A DNA stretch of 64,000 nt from Halobaculum rubrum (lineage in GTDB: Archaea > Halobacteriota > Halobacteria > Halobacteriales > Haloferacaceae), in assembly GCF_019880225.1 (NCBI RefSeq), contig NZ_CP082284.1, positions 930,001 to 994,000 on the forward strand, in the 5' to 3' direction. Shown in pieces: positions 41,601-49,216 of the stretch (the stretch's first letter is position 1; each line of letters begins with the position of its first letter). Made by a program: the position numbers and the translations under genes. Below the pieces are notes generated by a model, which ran no database searches, had not been told where the DNA came from, and saw only the letters and a list, made by a program, of their open reading frames with translations.

Positions 41601-42468
41601 GACCGCCGATCGCGGCGAGGTGCTCGTGGACCTCTCGGGGGCAGTCGTCCGCGGCGGCCGGTTGGGCCAGCCCGAGGGGGGGAGCGTCTTCTACGACCTG
41701 ACCGGGGCGCTCGTCGCCGCCGTCGACCTCGACGCGACCGACTGCGAACACGCGCTGTTCGACCACTTCCGGTTCTGCAACACCGACTTCGAGGGGTTCG
41801 ATTTCACCGCGCACAAGGACCACCTCGCGCGGAGCAACTGGGTGATCCACGAGTTCGCCGTCGGCGAGGGGACGCTCGACCCCGAGGAGGCGGCCATCGC
41901 CGGCCCCGCAACCCTCGAGAGCACGTACCTGAAGGCGAAGAACTGCGCGGCCGAGTTCGGCGACCGCAAGGCCGCCGCCGAGTTCTTCATCAAGGAGATG
42001 TACTACCGCCGCCGGAAGAACTGGCTCATCGCGCGCAACCGCGACGACATCGCGGACGGCGACGTCTCGCCGGTGAACCGTCTGAAGGCGCTGGGCAAGT
42101 GGACCGGCAACAACGTCCTCCACCAGACGTGTGGCTACGGGGAACGCCTCTGGCGCTCGGTGTACGTCTCCGTGGTCGTCATCGTCGTGTGGGGCCTGCT
42201 GTACTCGACGGTCACGCAGGGGACCCGCGGGTCCAGCGGGCTGACGACACAGGGACTCCGGAGCGTCCGGCAGGCCGTCTCCCCCGAGGGGCTGCTCGTC
42301 ATCGGCAAGAACATGTACTTCAGCATGGTGACGTTCACGACGCTCGGATACGGCGACATCCAACCGGTGGGCGCGACCGCGCGGACGCTCGCCGGCGTCG
42401 AGGCGTTCATCGGCGCCATGCTCGTCGCGCTCGTCGTGTTCGTGCTCGGCCGGCGCGTCGCCTGGTGA
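38641..42468 (+). CDS. Giant pentapeptide-repeat protein fused to a two-helix K+ channel
   Basis: 1275 residues. N-terminal Cys/His-rich stretch (SCSFRIDPN; then WSCPHEAHPDTERCVFH near 53-69) could bind zinc. From about residue 120 to 1080 the protein is built of pentapeptide-like repeats (A-T-F-x-x / x-x-D-F-x), expected to form a right-handed quadrilateral beta helix. A motif GAEFxGxxNVxxDD recurs; six copies (residues 300 to 769) are spaced 93-94 residues apart. A non-repeat helical linker (about 1080-1165) follows. The pore domain has TM1 near 1171-1190, a pore helix and filter TTLGYGD at 1233-1239, and TM2 near 1245-1270. TTLGYGD is the K+ selectivity signature of Ion_trans_2 channels. 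No RCK domain; the repeats may be the sensor. Confidence 0.9.
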   Translation: MSGSCSFRIDPNGAVEAGTDGGVDAATDDADARSVAGAPGVDASEHPGVTESWSCPHEAHPDTERCVFHMGGDARAKRGVSDADVAEALREVAGRHGAADKRLLGARLGDVTLDNEVLDAPDTSPLDLRGARVTGTLSLVEAEVCQPVDLRGARLSSVDMTDSTMRGDWDLSGARVDDEFVLREATFEGDVDLVGAAFDGRVSAEEARFVADTCLREATFAAAARFDGAEFRGDANLLDDDACFERATFEAEACFRKAQFRYADYVDAAFGGDVDFDEATFTGDAEFAGATFDAGASFRGAEFHGGANVLVEDVTFADAEFADSVAFERAEFADATFAGTDFGDDADFDHARFEGNADFAGAVFDADAEFPEARFALDADFSRVRVAGAVEFAGAEFRGGDNVHADDLSFADATFEGHADFGDAEFRYADFTGVETASMDMEGARFARDAAFDGAVVDGAFTLDEARLDGDTSFAGATFGAAVSMRGAEFRGDDNVQDDDLTLAGATVEGPLDCFAAVFGEATFDGLAVAGDAEFDETEFTETATMTGATFGAAVRFTEARFRDDAAFDDLTVEGSASFRGAEFHGGDNVRDDDATFAGADFGDDADFRHARFERTEFDGAVVAGDASFGEAAFDDQVVFRGVAFEGEARFDEARFDGDVSFGTATFGGVAAFRGVEFHGGDNVQDDDATFAGATFGDETTFRAAEFTYANVTDATFEGPATFEATRFDRDADFDGSAFRDDATFAEARFETDASFEGVAFDGDAVFSGVEFVGGYHETDDAAFNDAVFGGDAAFDEVEFRVAGFDDARFEESVTVERSTFEAVHAEAATFEASLNAERARFGPTAFGGAEIVGDALFIEAAFDGDATFRNATFGASAVFSRAVFDDRADFSSVRVADEAHFDELHFRRDTTFADAEFGAEATFRAAEFEGSANMHNDDASFQSAVFHGPANFDKATFLYANFVGTTLHDRARFSETRFEESVRFRPTADRGEVLVDLSGAVVRGGRLGQPEGGSVFYDLTGALVAAVDLDATDCEHALFDHFRFCNTDFEGFDFTAHKDHLARSNWVIHEFAVGEGTLDPEEAAIAGPATLESTYLKAKNCAAEFGDRKAAAEFFIKEMYYRRRKNWLIARNRDDIADGDVSPVNRLKALGKWTGNNVLHQTCGYGERLWRSVYVSVVVIVVWGLLYSTVTQGTRGSSGLTTQGLRSVRQAVSPEGLLVIGKNMYFSMVTFTTLGYGDIQPVGATARTLAGVEAFIGAMLVALVVFVLGRRVAW

Positions 42469-42480
42469 GCGGCCGCGGAC

Positions 42481-42487
42481 CTATATC
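42481..42487 (+). promoter_or_regulatory. TATA box of molybdopterin oxidoreductase gene
   Basis: CTATATC is centred about 26 nt before GTG 42510, the position expected of a leaderless promoter. Confidence 0.55.
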
Positions 42488-42509
42488 TCCCTGGCCCGTC
42501 GGATCCCCC

Positions 42510-43619
42510 GTGTCGAAGCGATCCGGCCGCGCCGCCCTCGCCCGCGCGCTCCGCCGCCTCGAGCCGCCGCCCCGCGTCGTCGACTGGGCCATCGCGGTCG
42601 CCGTCGCCGTCGAGGTCGCCTCCGGCCTCTACTCGTTCACCCGCGGGACGCCGAGCGGCGCGTGGGTGTTCTGGCTCCACTCGACGGTCGGACTGACGCT
42701 CGCGGGGCTCGTGGGGTTCAAGCTCTACCGCGTCCGGCGGCGCGTCACGTCGACGGCGGCGTGGGACCGCTTCACCCCGCTGTCGGTACTCCAGGCGGTC
42801 GTCACGCTCGCGGCCCTGGGAACGGGCGTCTTCTGGGTGCTCGGGGGCAACGTCCCGGTCCTGGCGTGGACCACCCTCAACCTCCACGTCGGCCTCGGCC
42901 TCCTGCTGGTTCCGCTGGTGCTGTGGCACCTCCGCGGACGATTTCACTCCCCGCGCGACGTGGACCTCGACCGCCGTGCCGCACTCCGCACGGGCGCGCT
43001 GCTCGTCGCCGGCACCGTCGTGTGGCGAGCGACCGAGACGGCCGACCGCGCCCTCGGCGGGGCGACGCGGCGCTTCACCGGGTCGAAGCCGACGGGCGAC
43101 CTGTACGACACGGAGACGGAGGGCGGCGGCTTCCCCGTCACCTCGTGGGTCGCCGACGATCCCGACCCGGTCGACCGGGACGACTGGACGCTCTCGGTTC
43201 GCGGGCTGGTCGAGGAGGAGCTGGCTCTACCATACGACGAGGTCGCCGGGAACGGTCCCACGCGCGAGGTCGAGGCGACGCTCGACTGTACTTCCGGGTG
43301 GTACACCCACCAGACCTGGGGGGGCGTCCGCGTCGGCGATCTCCTCGATTCGGCGGGCGCGAGCGACGACGCGCGCTACGTCCGGTTCACCTCGGTGACC
43401 GGCTACCGCTGGTCGCTTCCCATCGAGGAGGCGCACGACGCCCTGCTCGCGACGCACGTCCGCGGCGACCCGCTCTCGCACGGCCACGGCGCCCCCGTCC
43501 GACTCGTCGCCCCGGGCCGCCGGGGATTCCAGTGGGTGAAGTGGGTCGAGTCGATGGAGGTGCGGAAACGCGGCGACCCGATGCAGTGGCTCGTGACGCT
43601 GATCTCGGGATTCGAGTAG
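42510..43619 (+). CDS. Membrane-anchored molybdopterin oxidoreductase (sulfite oxidase-like)
   Basis: 369 residues in two parts. Residues 20-150 hold about four hydrophobic helices with His in WLHSTVGLTL, LNLHVGLGLL and LWHLRGRFH, a cytochrome b561-like heme-binding layout. Residues 200-365 match the sulfite-oxidase Moco domain: WTLSVRGLVEEELALPYDEV, then EATLDCTSGWYTHQTWGGVRVGDLL with the Moco-ligand Cys in LDCTSGW, and GAPVRLVAPGRRGFQWVKWVESMEV. This resembles a fused YedY/YedZ-type pair (MsrP/MsrQ) with the order reversed. It would pass electrons between the membrane and an external substrate; the substrate is unknown. GTG start is set by the TATA box. Confidence 0.82.
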   Translation: MSKRSGRAALARALRRLEPPPRVVDWAIAVAVAVEVASGLYSFTRGTPSGAWVFWLHSTVGLTLAGLVGFKLYRVRRRVTSTAAWDRFTPLSVLQAVVTLAALGTGVFWVLGGNVPVLAWTTLNLHVGLGLLLVPLVLWHLRGRFHSPRDVDLDRRAALRTGALLVAGTVVWRATETADRALGGATRRFTGSKPTGDLYDTETEGGGFPVTSWVADDPDPVDRDDWTLSVRGLVEEELALPYDEVAGNGPTREVEATLDCTSGWYTHQTWGGVRVGDLLDSAGASDDARYVRFTSVTGYRWSLPIEEAHDALLATHVRGDPLSHGHGAPVRLVAPGRRGFQWVKWVESMEVRKRGDPMQWLVTLISGFE

Positions 43620-43713
43620 TGCGTCGTCCGGGCGCAATGGAGCCGAGCGACGAGTCGCCTCCCGCCGGATCGTCACCGATGCACGGGTCCGGATCGTCGA
43701 CCGCCCATCGATG

Positions 43714-44247
43714 TCAGTCGTCGACGGCCGCGGCGTCAGCATCCGGCGGGCTGACGAGGTGGACGTGTCCCGCGGACTCCAGCGCGTCCGCGACGCCCGC
43801 GGGGAAGAACGGGGCGTCCGCGGCCCGGAGGTCGGCGAGTGAGCGCCAGTACGCCTCGTATTCGATCCGGTTCTCCCCGCCGTGGTCGGCTCCGTCGTCG
43901 CCCCCGGCACCCTCGTGGCCGTCGACGCCCCGGAAGCGGTCACGGTCGTACAGCGAACCGTCGACGAACGCCGCCTCGCGGACGACGGCGAACTCGTGGT
44001 GGGACTCGCCGCCGAACTCGAACAGGTTCTCCACGGTGCAGACGGCCGGTCCCGCATCGATGTCGACGCCCAACTCCTCGCGGAACTCCCGCTTCAGCGC
44101 CGCGTCGCTGGACTCGCCCGGCTCGATGCCGCCGCCGATGAAGCGGTGGAAGTGCGTGTCGTCGGTGCCGGAGAGCCGCTGGACGAGGTACGCGCCGGAG
44201 TCCGGGTGACGGAGCGCGCCGAGGGCGACGCCGCGGATGTCGGACAT
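43714..44247 (-). CDS. Nudix hydrolase
   Basis: 177 residues. The Nudix box reads GGGIEPGESSDAALKREFREELGVDI (positions about 35-60), keeping the Gly, Glu and REFxEELG residues that bind Mg2+. An Asp/Gly/His-rich loop near 100-125 is extra. It would hydrolyse a nucleoside diphosphate linked to another group. ATG 44247 starts MSDIRGVALGAL, a typical first strand. Confidence 0.87.
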   Translation of the reverse strand: MSDIRGVALGALRHPDSGAYLVQRLSGTDDTHFHRFIGGGIEPGESSDAALKREFREELGVDIDAGPAVCTVENLFEFGGESHHEFAVVREAAFVDGSLYDRDRFRGVDGHEGAGGDDGADHGGENRIEYEAYWRSLADLRAADAPFFPAGVADALESAGHVHLVSPPDADAAAVDD

Positions 44248-44329
44248 GGGATCGTGTCGGTTCCGCGATCGATCCAAATCGGTTCCGGTTTGGGTCGGGA
44301 CGGTCTCGGTCAATCGTGGTCTGGACCAG

Positions 44330-45166
44330 TCACTCCAGATCGCCCTCACGGATCGCGCGTTCCGCCTCTTCCAGCACTGCCTCGCGGTCGAACGACTCGA
44401 CGATCTCGCGGAGCGCCTCGTCGCTCGCGTCCGCGAGGTCCTCGGCGTGGCGAGTTATGTTCGGCACCGCGCGGAGGATGTTGTCGACGATCGGGACCGC
44501 GGCGACCTGTGCCGACCGGCTCATCGGATTGAGGTCGATCACGATCTCGGTTTTCCCCATCGCCCCCAGCGCCTCCGCGCGGTCGCCGTCCTCCAGCGGG
44601 ACGACGACCACGTCGGCGTCGCCGATGCCGTCGGCGTCGACCTTCGCGCGCTCGTGGCTCAAGCCGGGGATCCGACCGTCGGCGGTCAGGCCCATCACGT
44701 CGCTCGCGCCGTGCGCGCGGAGGTGGTCGGCGATCGCCCGCATGCGCTCGTCGGTGCGGTTGAACAGGTTTACCTCGATGTCGGCGCCCGTCGCCTCCGC
44801 GAGGTCGACGATCTCGCCGGGTACCAGCGCCGCGACGTTGCCGTTGACCGAGAGAACCGGATGCTCGGCCAGCAGAAGGTGTGCCGCGGCGGTACGGGCG
44901 GCCGTGTCCGCCGAGGGGAGCGTCTTCTCGCCCAGCAGGTAGTCGAACGCCTCGCCGCGACCCTCGGCGATGAGCCCCTGTTTCGAGGTGATCCCGATGT
45001 CGACGCCATGCTCGATGCGATGGCGGGTGAGCAGCGACTCGTAACGCGGGTGGTCCTCTGGGATCTCCGACTCGTGTTCGGGATCCGCGGGGACCTCGGG
45101 GTCGCCGGTGGCCTCGTCGGTCGCGTCCGTCTCGGCGTCGGCGTCGACGCCGGCGTCGTCGGTCAT
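44330..45166 (-). CDS. 4-phosphopantoate--beta-alanine ligase (phosphopantothenate synthetase)
   Basis: 278 residues. After an acidic tail of about 40 residues comes HPRYESLLTRHRIEHGVDIGITSKQGLIAEGRGEAFDYLLGE, then VLSVNGNVAALVPGEIVDLA, EVNLFNRTDERM and IDLNPMSRSAQVAAVPIVDNILRAVPNI, all signatures of archaeal PPS (family once called DUF137). It joins phosphopantoate and beta-alanine with ATP, replacing bacterial PanC in CoA synthesis. It follows pantoate kinase by 49 nt on the same strand; together they form the archaea-specific PoK/PPS route. Confidence 0.92.
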   Translation of the reverse strand: MTDDAGVDADAETDATDEATGDPEVPADPEHESEIPEDHPRYESLLTRHRIEHGVDIGITSKQGLIAEGRGEAFDYLLGEKTLPSADTAARTAAAHLLLAEHPVLSVNGNVAALVPGEIVDLAEATGADIEVNLFNRTDERMRAIADHLRAHGASDVMGLTADGRIPGLSHERAKVDADGIGDADVVVVPLEDGDRAEALGAMGKTEIVIDLNPMSRSAQVAAVPIVDNILRAVPNITRHAEDLADASDEALREIVESFDREAVLEEAERAIREGDLE

Positions 45167-45215
45167 ACCCCCGACTCGTCGTCGGGGGACGAAAAGCGCG
45201 TTCACTCGGCGCGGG

Positions 45216-46082
45216 CTACCCCTCGGTACGGAGCGTCGCGCCCGTCGGGTGGACCGTACACGCCTCGGCGTCGTAGCCGGCGTCCGAGAGCCCGGTGCCG
45301 AGCGCGTACACCGTGCGCCCGAGCATCGCCATCGACGCGAGACCGCCCTCGGCCTCGACGGCCTCGACCGCCTCGGCGACCTCGGGCACCAGCAGGCCGG
45401 CTTCGTCGGCGAACTCCCGGCCTGCCGCGAGCAGTTCCAGCTCGTCGGGGCCGCGCATCAGCCGCGTCAGGGCCGCCTCGCCCGCCTCGCGCACGGGATC
45501 GAGGGTCCCCCCGAGCACCCGTTCGGTGGAGAGTTCGCCGAAGGAAACGTACTCGACCCGGGGACGCGCGGGCACGCCGTCCAGGCGACCGTAGCCTGGA
45601 GCTCCGGGCTCCAGCCGGACCGGAAGGCCGCCGCGGAACTGCCCCACGACGTCGCCGAGGCCGGTGCCGGCGGCGGCCTCGGCGGCGTGAGCGACGCGCA
45701 CGAGGTCGTTCTCCGAGCGCGACAGCCCGAACGCGTCGTTCGCCGCCAGCGCGGTCGCCAGCGCGGCCGCGCCGCTGACACCGAAGCCCGCGCCGACGGG
45801 CACGTCGCTCGACACCTCGACATCGGCGACGACGTTCAACTCCGCGAGCACTCGTCGCACCGGCTCCATCTCTGCGGCGGCGCCGTCGAGTTCGAGACCG
45901 GCCGCGGCAGTCGACTCGTCGGCGCTCGCCTCCGCGGCCTCGGTCGGTCGGACGATCACCTCGACGCCCTCCGAAAGCGCGAGACCGGCGCCGCGCGATC
46001 CCGCGCGGACCGGGTCGCGGTCGGGGTACGGCGCGAAGAAGGCGGTGATGTGGCCCGGCGCGAACGCGGTCGCCTCGTCCAT
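45216..46082 (-). CDS. Pantoate kinase (GHMP family)
   Basis: 288 residues. APGHITAFFAPYPDRDPVRAGSRGAGLAL opens archaeal pantoate kinase; DVPVGAGFGVSGAAALATAL near 95-115 is the GHMP Gly/Ser ATP loop; LGDVVGQFRGGLPVRLEPGAPG is the second signature. It phosphorylates D-pantoate, the step before the ligase encoded next. It shares a divergent promoter region of 132 nt with the cupin gene. Confidence 0.93.
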   Translation of the reverse strand: MDEATAFAPGHITAFFAPYPDRDPVRAGSRGAGLALSEGVEVIVRPTEAAEASADESTAAAGLELDGAAAEMEPVRRVLAELNVVADVEVSSDVPVGAGFGVSGAAALATALAANDAFGLSRSENDLVRVAHAAEAAAGTGLGDVVGQFRGGLPVRLEPGAPGYGRLDGVPARPRVEYVSFGELSTERVLGGTLDPVREAGEAALTRLMRGPDELELLAAGREFADEAGLLVPEVAEAVEAVEAEGGLASMAMLGRTVYALGTGLSDAGYDAEACTVHPTGATLRTEG

Positions 46083-46214
46083 ACACCCGCACACGTCGGC
46101 GCGCGAGTAGGGGTTTCGGTTCCGAGCAACCGCCCAGTCGCCCGCGGACGCCGCCCGGCAACCGGGCCCGTCCGAACCCGCGGACTTTTGCGCGTCTGTG
46201 TGACTCGTGCACGC

Positions 46215-46775
46215 ATGGACCACGTCGTCGTCGACGATCTCGACAACTCGCTGCAGCCGGCGGCGGTGATGCGCCACCTCACCGACCCGCTCGACTGTTC
46301 GGACCTGGCGATCAACTACTACGAACTCGCGCCCGGCGACTCGTTCGCGTTCGCGTACCACAACCACGAGGTCCAAGAGGAGGTGTTCGTCGTGCTCTCC
46401 GGGACGGCGACGTGGGCCGTCGGTCCCGAGCCGACGGACGGTGCGTTCGAGGACGCGGGCGATCCCGCCGAACGCCGGGAGGTCGAGGTCGGACCGATGG
46501 AGGCGATCCGGATACCGCCGGGACAGTTCCAGCGCGGGTGGAACCGGGCCGAAGAGGGCGGCGAACGGGTGACCGCGCTGGCGCTCGGCGCGCCGCTGGC
46601 GTACGGCGAGCAGTTGAAACGCGACGACTGTCCGGACTGCGGCCGGGAGCGGTCGGTCGACATCGAGCGCGCCCCCGACGACGAGGCGCAGTTGGTCACC
46701 GTCTGTGCGGACTGCGGCGCGGAGGTGGCGCGGTGGCGACGCGGCGCCGACGGCGAGAACGAGCGGGTTCGATAG
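46215..46775 (+). CDS. Cupin protein with C-terminal zinc ribbon
   Basis: 186 residues. The cupin part has YHNHEVQEEVFVVLSGTATWAVG (His-x-His and Glu metal ligands) and the second motif IRIPPGQFQRGWNRAEEG, where the His is replaced. The last 50 residues add a ribbon DDCPDCGRERS...VCADCGAEVARW. Cupin plus ribbon is unusual to me; it may sense or bind a small ligand. ATG 46215 (MDHVVVDDLDN) fits the haloarchaeal cupin start. Confidence 0.82.
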   Translation: MDHVVVDDLDNSLQPAAVMRHLTDPLDCSDLAINYYELAPGDSFAFAYHNHEVQEEVFVVLSGTATWAVGPEPTDGAFEDAGDPAERREVEVGPMEAIRIPPGQFQRGWNRAEEGGERVTALALGAPLAYGEQLKRDDCPDCGRERSVDIERAPDDEAQLVTVCADCGAEVARWRRGADGENERVR

Positions 46776-46838
46776 CGGACGAGCGGCGAGCGGACTCGAC
46801 GTCGTGTTCGTGAACCGGCCGTTCGAGGGAACGACCGA

Positions 46839-46875
46839 ACACTCTTGAGTGTATACGCAGTAATAGTTCGTATAC
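46839..46875. promoter_or_regulatory. Overlapping inverted repeats, probable operator of the UPF0175/PIN pair
   Basis: ACACTC-TT-GAGTGT (46839-46852) is directly followed by GTATACG (46851-46857), 11 nt, and CGTATAC (46869-46875), which ends at the base before ATG 46876. Both have perfect arms. The AT-rich GTATACGCAGTAATAG centre would also hold the TATA box. This is the expected place for autoregulation by the antitoxin. Confidence 0.65.
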
Positions 46876-47178
46876 ATGGGTTCGATCAGCGCACGTGTGC
46901 CGGACGACGAGCGCGCCGAGTTGGAGGAGGTCGCCGACCTGCTCTCGCTGGACCGGAGCACGACCATTCGCAAGGCGCTCCGTGAGGGCCTGCGCGAACT
47001 CCGGATCGAGGTCGCCGTCGAGCGGTACCAGTCGGGAGAGATGTCCGTCAACGAGGCGGCTCGGGTCGCGGGCGTCAGCCTCGGGGAGTGGCTAGAGATC
47101 GCTCACGAGCGGAACCTCACGACGCAGCTGACACCCGAGGAACTCGAGCGCGATGCCGAGACGGCGTTGGATCTGTGA
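46876..47178 (+). CDS. UPF0175 family antitoxin-like protein
   Basis: 100 residues. The N-terminal 45 (MGSISARVPDDERAELEEVA...STTIRKALREGLREL) form a ribbon-helix-helix; residues 50-85 (VERYQSGEMSVNEAARVAGVSLGEWLEIAHERN) are the UPF0175 HTH. In haloarchaea UPF0175 genes are the upstream partners of DUF3368 PIN proteins. It starts directly after an inverted repeat and ends overlapping the PIN gene start by 4 nt. Antitoxin and repressor roles are inferred from this arrangement. Confidence 0.87.
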   Translation: MGSISARVPDDERAELEEVADLLSLDRSTTIRKALREGLRELRIEVAVERYQSGEMSVNEAARVAGVSLGEWLEIAHERNLTTQLTPEELERDAETALDL

Positions 47179-47714
47179 CGGAGATCCTCGTCGACGCGAC
47201 GACGCTCATCGCGCTCGGAAACGTCGATGCGCTCTCGCTCCTCTCGACGTTCGACGGACCGATCCTCGTCCCTCGGCCGGTCGCCGCCGAGGTGACGATC
47301 GAACCGGCGAGCACGGCGCTCGAACGGGCTGTCGACTCGGACGTCATCGAGATCTCGACGGCTCGAACGAGGGACGAATCGGACGCGGGATTCAGCGATG
47401 CACGGCACCTCCTCGGCGACGACGAAACGAACGGCGACGTCGCGCTGATCGCTGATATCCTCCGACGCGGGTCCGAGCCCGATGTCGCGGTCGTCTCGGA
47501 CGACCGACGCGTTCGCCGCGTCGCCGAGGGGTTGGGCGCGGCCGTTACGGGAACGATCGGTGTCGTCATCCGCGGCGTCGCGGACGAGTGCCTCGACGAG
47601 GAGGCCGCGCTATCCCTGCTCGATCGGCTTGAGGAACGCGGGCTGCATACGACTACCAGCCTCCGGACACGAGCGGAACGACTCATCCGCGACGCCGCGG
47701 GCGACCGGGAGTGA
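47175..47714 (+). CDS. PIN-like DUF3368 toxin protein
   Basis: 179 residues. The PIN-domain acidic residues are visible: Asp7 in EILVDATTLIAL, Glu in RPVAAEVTI, Asp in GDVALIADILRR, and Asp in VAVVSDDRRVRRVAEGLG. DUF3368 is a PIN-like nuclease family; toxic RNase activity is likely but unproven. A C-terminal helical extension (ALSLLDRLEERGLHTTTSLRTRAERLI) matches the family. GTG overlaps the antitoxin stop by 4 nt. Converges on aspS with a 34-nt gap. Confidence 0.87.
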   Translation: MTEILVDATTLIALGNVDALSLLSTFDGPILVPRPVAAEVTIEPASTALERAVDSDVIEISTARTRDESDAGFSDARHLLGDDETNGDVALIADILRRGSEPDVAVVSDDRRVRRVAEGLGAAVTGTIGVVIRGVADECLDEEAALSLLDRLEERGLHTTTSLRTRAERLIRDAAGDRE

Positions 47715-47748
47715 GTCGAGACCCCCGCACGCGTCGCGACCGATCCGC

Positions 47749-49053
47749 CTACGGGCTCAGCCGCTGGCGGTCGCGCGGGAAGAGCACGGCCTCGCGGATG
47801 TTGTCGAGGCCGAGCATCGTCATGAGGAGGCGCTCGGCGCCCATCCCCCAGCCGGCGTGGGGCGGCATGCCGTAGCGGAACATCTTCGTGTAGTACTCGA
47901 ACTCCTCGGGGTCGAGCCCCTGCTGCTCGAAGCCGGCGATGAGCTCGTCGTGGCGGTGCTCGCGCTGGCCGCCCGACACCAGCTCCATGCGCGGGTGCAT
48001 CATGTCGAAGCCGGTCGACTTCTCGGGGTCGTCGTCGTGGTCCTTGATGTAGAACGGCTTGACCTCCGAGGGCCAGTCGGTGATGAAGTAGTGCTCGCCG
48101 ACCGCCTGCCCGAGCACGTGCTCGGCCTCCGTCGAGAGGTCGTCGCCCCAGCCGAGGTGCTCGTCGAGTTCGCCGGTGGCGTTGACGCGGTCGAGCGCCT
48201 CCTGATAGCTCAGGCGCGGGAAGTCGCCGGAGGGGACCTCGAAGTCGTCGGCGAGGCCGAGTTCCTCGAGTTCGCCCGCGCAGTTCTCCCGGACCGCCTC
48301 GTATCCCGCCCTCGTGACCGCCTCGGCGACGTCCATCGCCTCGGTGTGGTCACAGAAGGCGCCCTCGAAGTCGATGGAGTGGGCCTCGTTGAGGTGGCGC
48401 GGCGTGTTGTGCTCCTCGGCGCGGAAGATCGGCCCGATCTCGAAGACGCGCTCGAGGTTGGAGCCGGCCAGCAGCTGCTTGAACAGCTGCGGGCTCTGGT
48501 TCATGAACGCCTCCTCGCCGAAGTAGGAGATGGGGAACAGTTCCGTGCCCCCCTCGGTGCCGGTGGCGACGATCTTCGGCGTGTTGATCTCGGTGGCGTC
48601 GTGGCTCCGGAAGGCGTCGCGGACGGCACGCAGCAGCTCCGCGCGGATCTCGAAGACGGCCTGCACCTCGGCCTTGCGGACGTCGAGCGTGCGGTTGTCC
48701 AGCCGGGTCGGAAGCTCGGCGTCGACCTTGCCCGAGGGGTCCAGCGGCAGCTCGGGGTCGGCCGGGGCGACGACCTCGATGTCGGTCGGGACGACCTCGA
48801 CGCCGGTGGGCGCGCGGGGCTCCTCCTTCACGTCGCCCTCGACCCTGAGGACGGACTCGCGGTGGGCGTCGAGACCGGTCTCGACCATCGCCTCGTCCAT
48901 CTCGTCTTTCTCCAGTTTGACCTGGATCCGCCCCGACTTGTCGCGGAGGATCAGGAACGCGATACCGCCGAGGTCGCGGGTCTCGTGGACCCAGCCGGCG
49001 ACGGTAACCGCGTCGCCCGGGGTCGCGTCAGCCGTGTAGGTTCGATCGTGCAT
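47749..49053 (-). CDS. aspS: Aspartyl-tRNA synthetase, archaeal type
   Basis: 434 residues. An OB-fold anticodon domain (about 15-100: [23 protein letters not shown]) is followed by the class II core. Motif 2 is [20 protein letters not shown], and motif 3 is [28 protein letters not shown]. It lacks the bacterial GAD insertion. Archaeal AspRS of this type is often non-discriminating, charging tRNA-Asn as well for GatCAB amidation; that needs testing here. ATG 49053. Confidence 0.95.
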   Translation of the reverse strand: MHDRTYTADATPGDAVTVAGWVHETRDLGGIAFLILRDKSGRIQVKLEKDEMDEAMVETGLDAHRESVLRVEGDVKEEPRAPTGVEVVPTDIEVVAPADPELPLDPSGKVDAELPTRLDNRTLDVRKAEVQAVFEIRAELLRAVRDAFRSHDATEINTPKIVATGTEGGTELFPISYFGEEAFMNQSPQLFKQLLAGSNLERVFEIGPIFRAEEHNTPRHLNEAHSIDFEGAFCDHTEAMDVAEAVTRAGYEAVRENCAGELEELGLADDFEVPSGDFPRLSYQEALDRVNATGELDEHLGWGDDLSTEAEHVLGQAVGEHYFITDWPSEVKPFYIKDHDDDPEKSTGFDMMHPRMELVSGGQREHRHDELIAGFEQQGLDPEEFEYYTKMFRYGMPPHAGWGMGAERLLMTMLGLDNIREAVLFPRDRQRLSP

Positions 49054-49216
49054 ACAGTCCAGTTCCGGCGCGAGGCTTTAAACTCGGTCGATCCCCGCTC
49101 TCATCCCTCGTGAAGACTTTTCACGGAGGAGCCGACCGCCGGGGGAGCGAACCCCGATTGCGCGCGATGATAGTGAGGAAGGTACGCTTATGCGTCCGGA
49201 CCCGAATCGACGCCCA

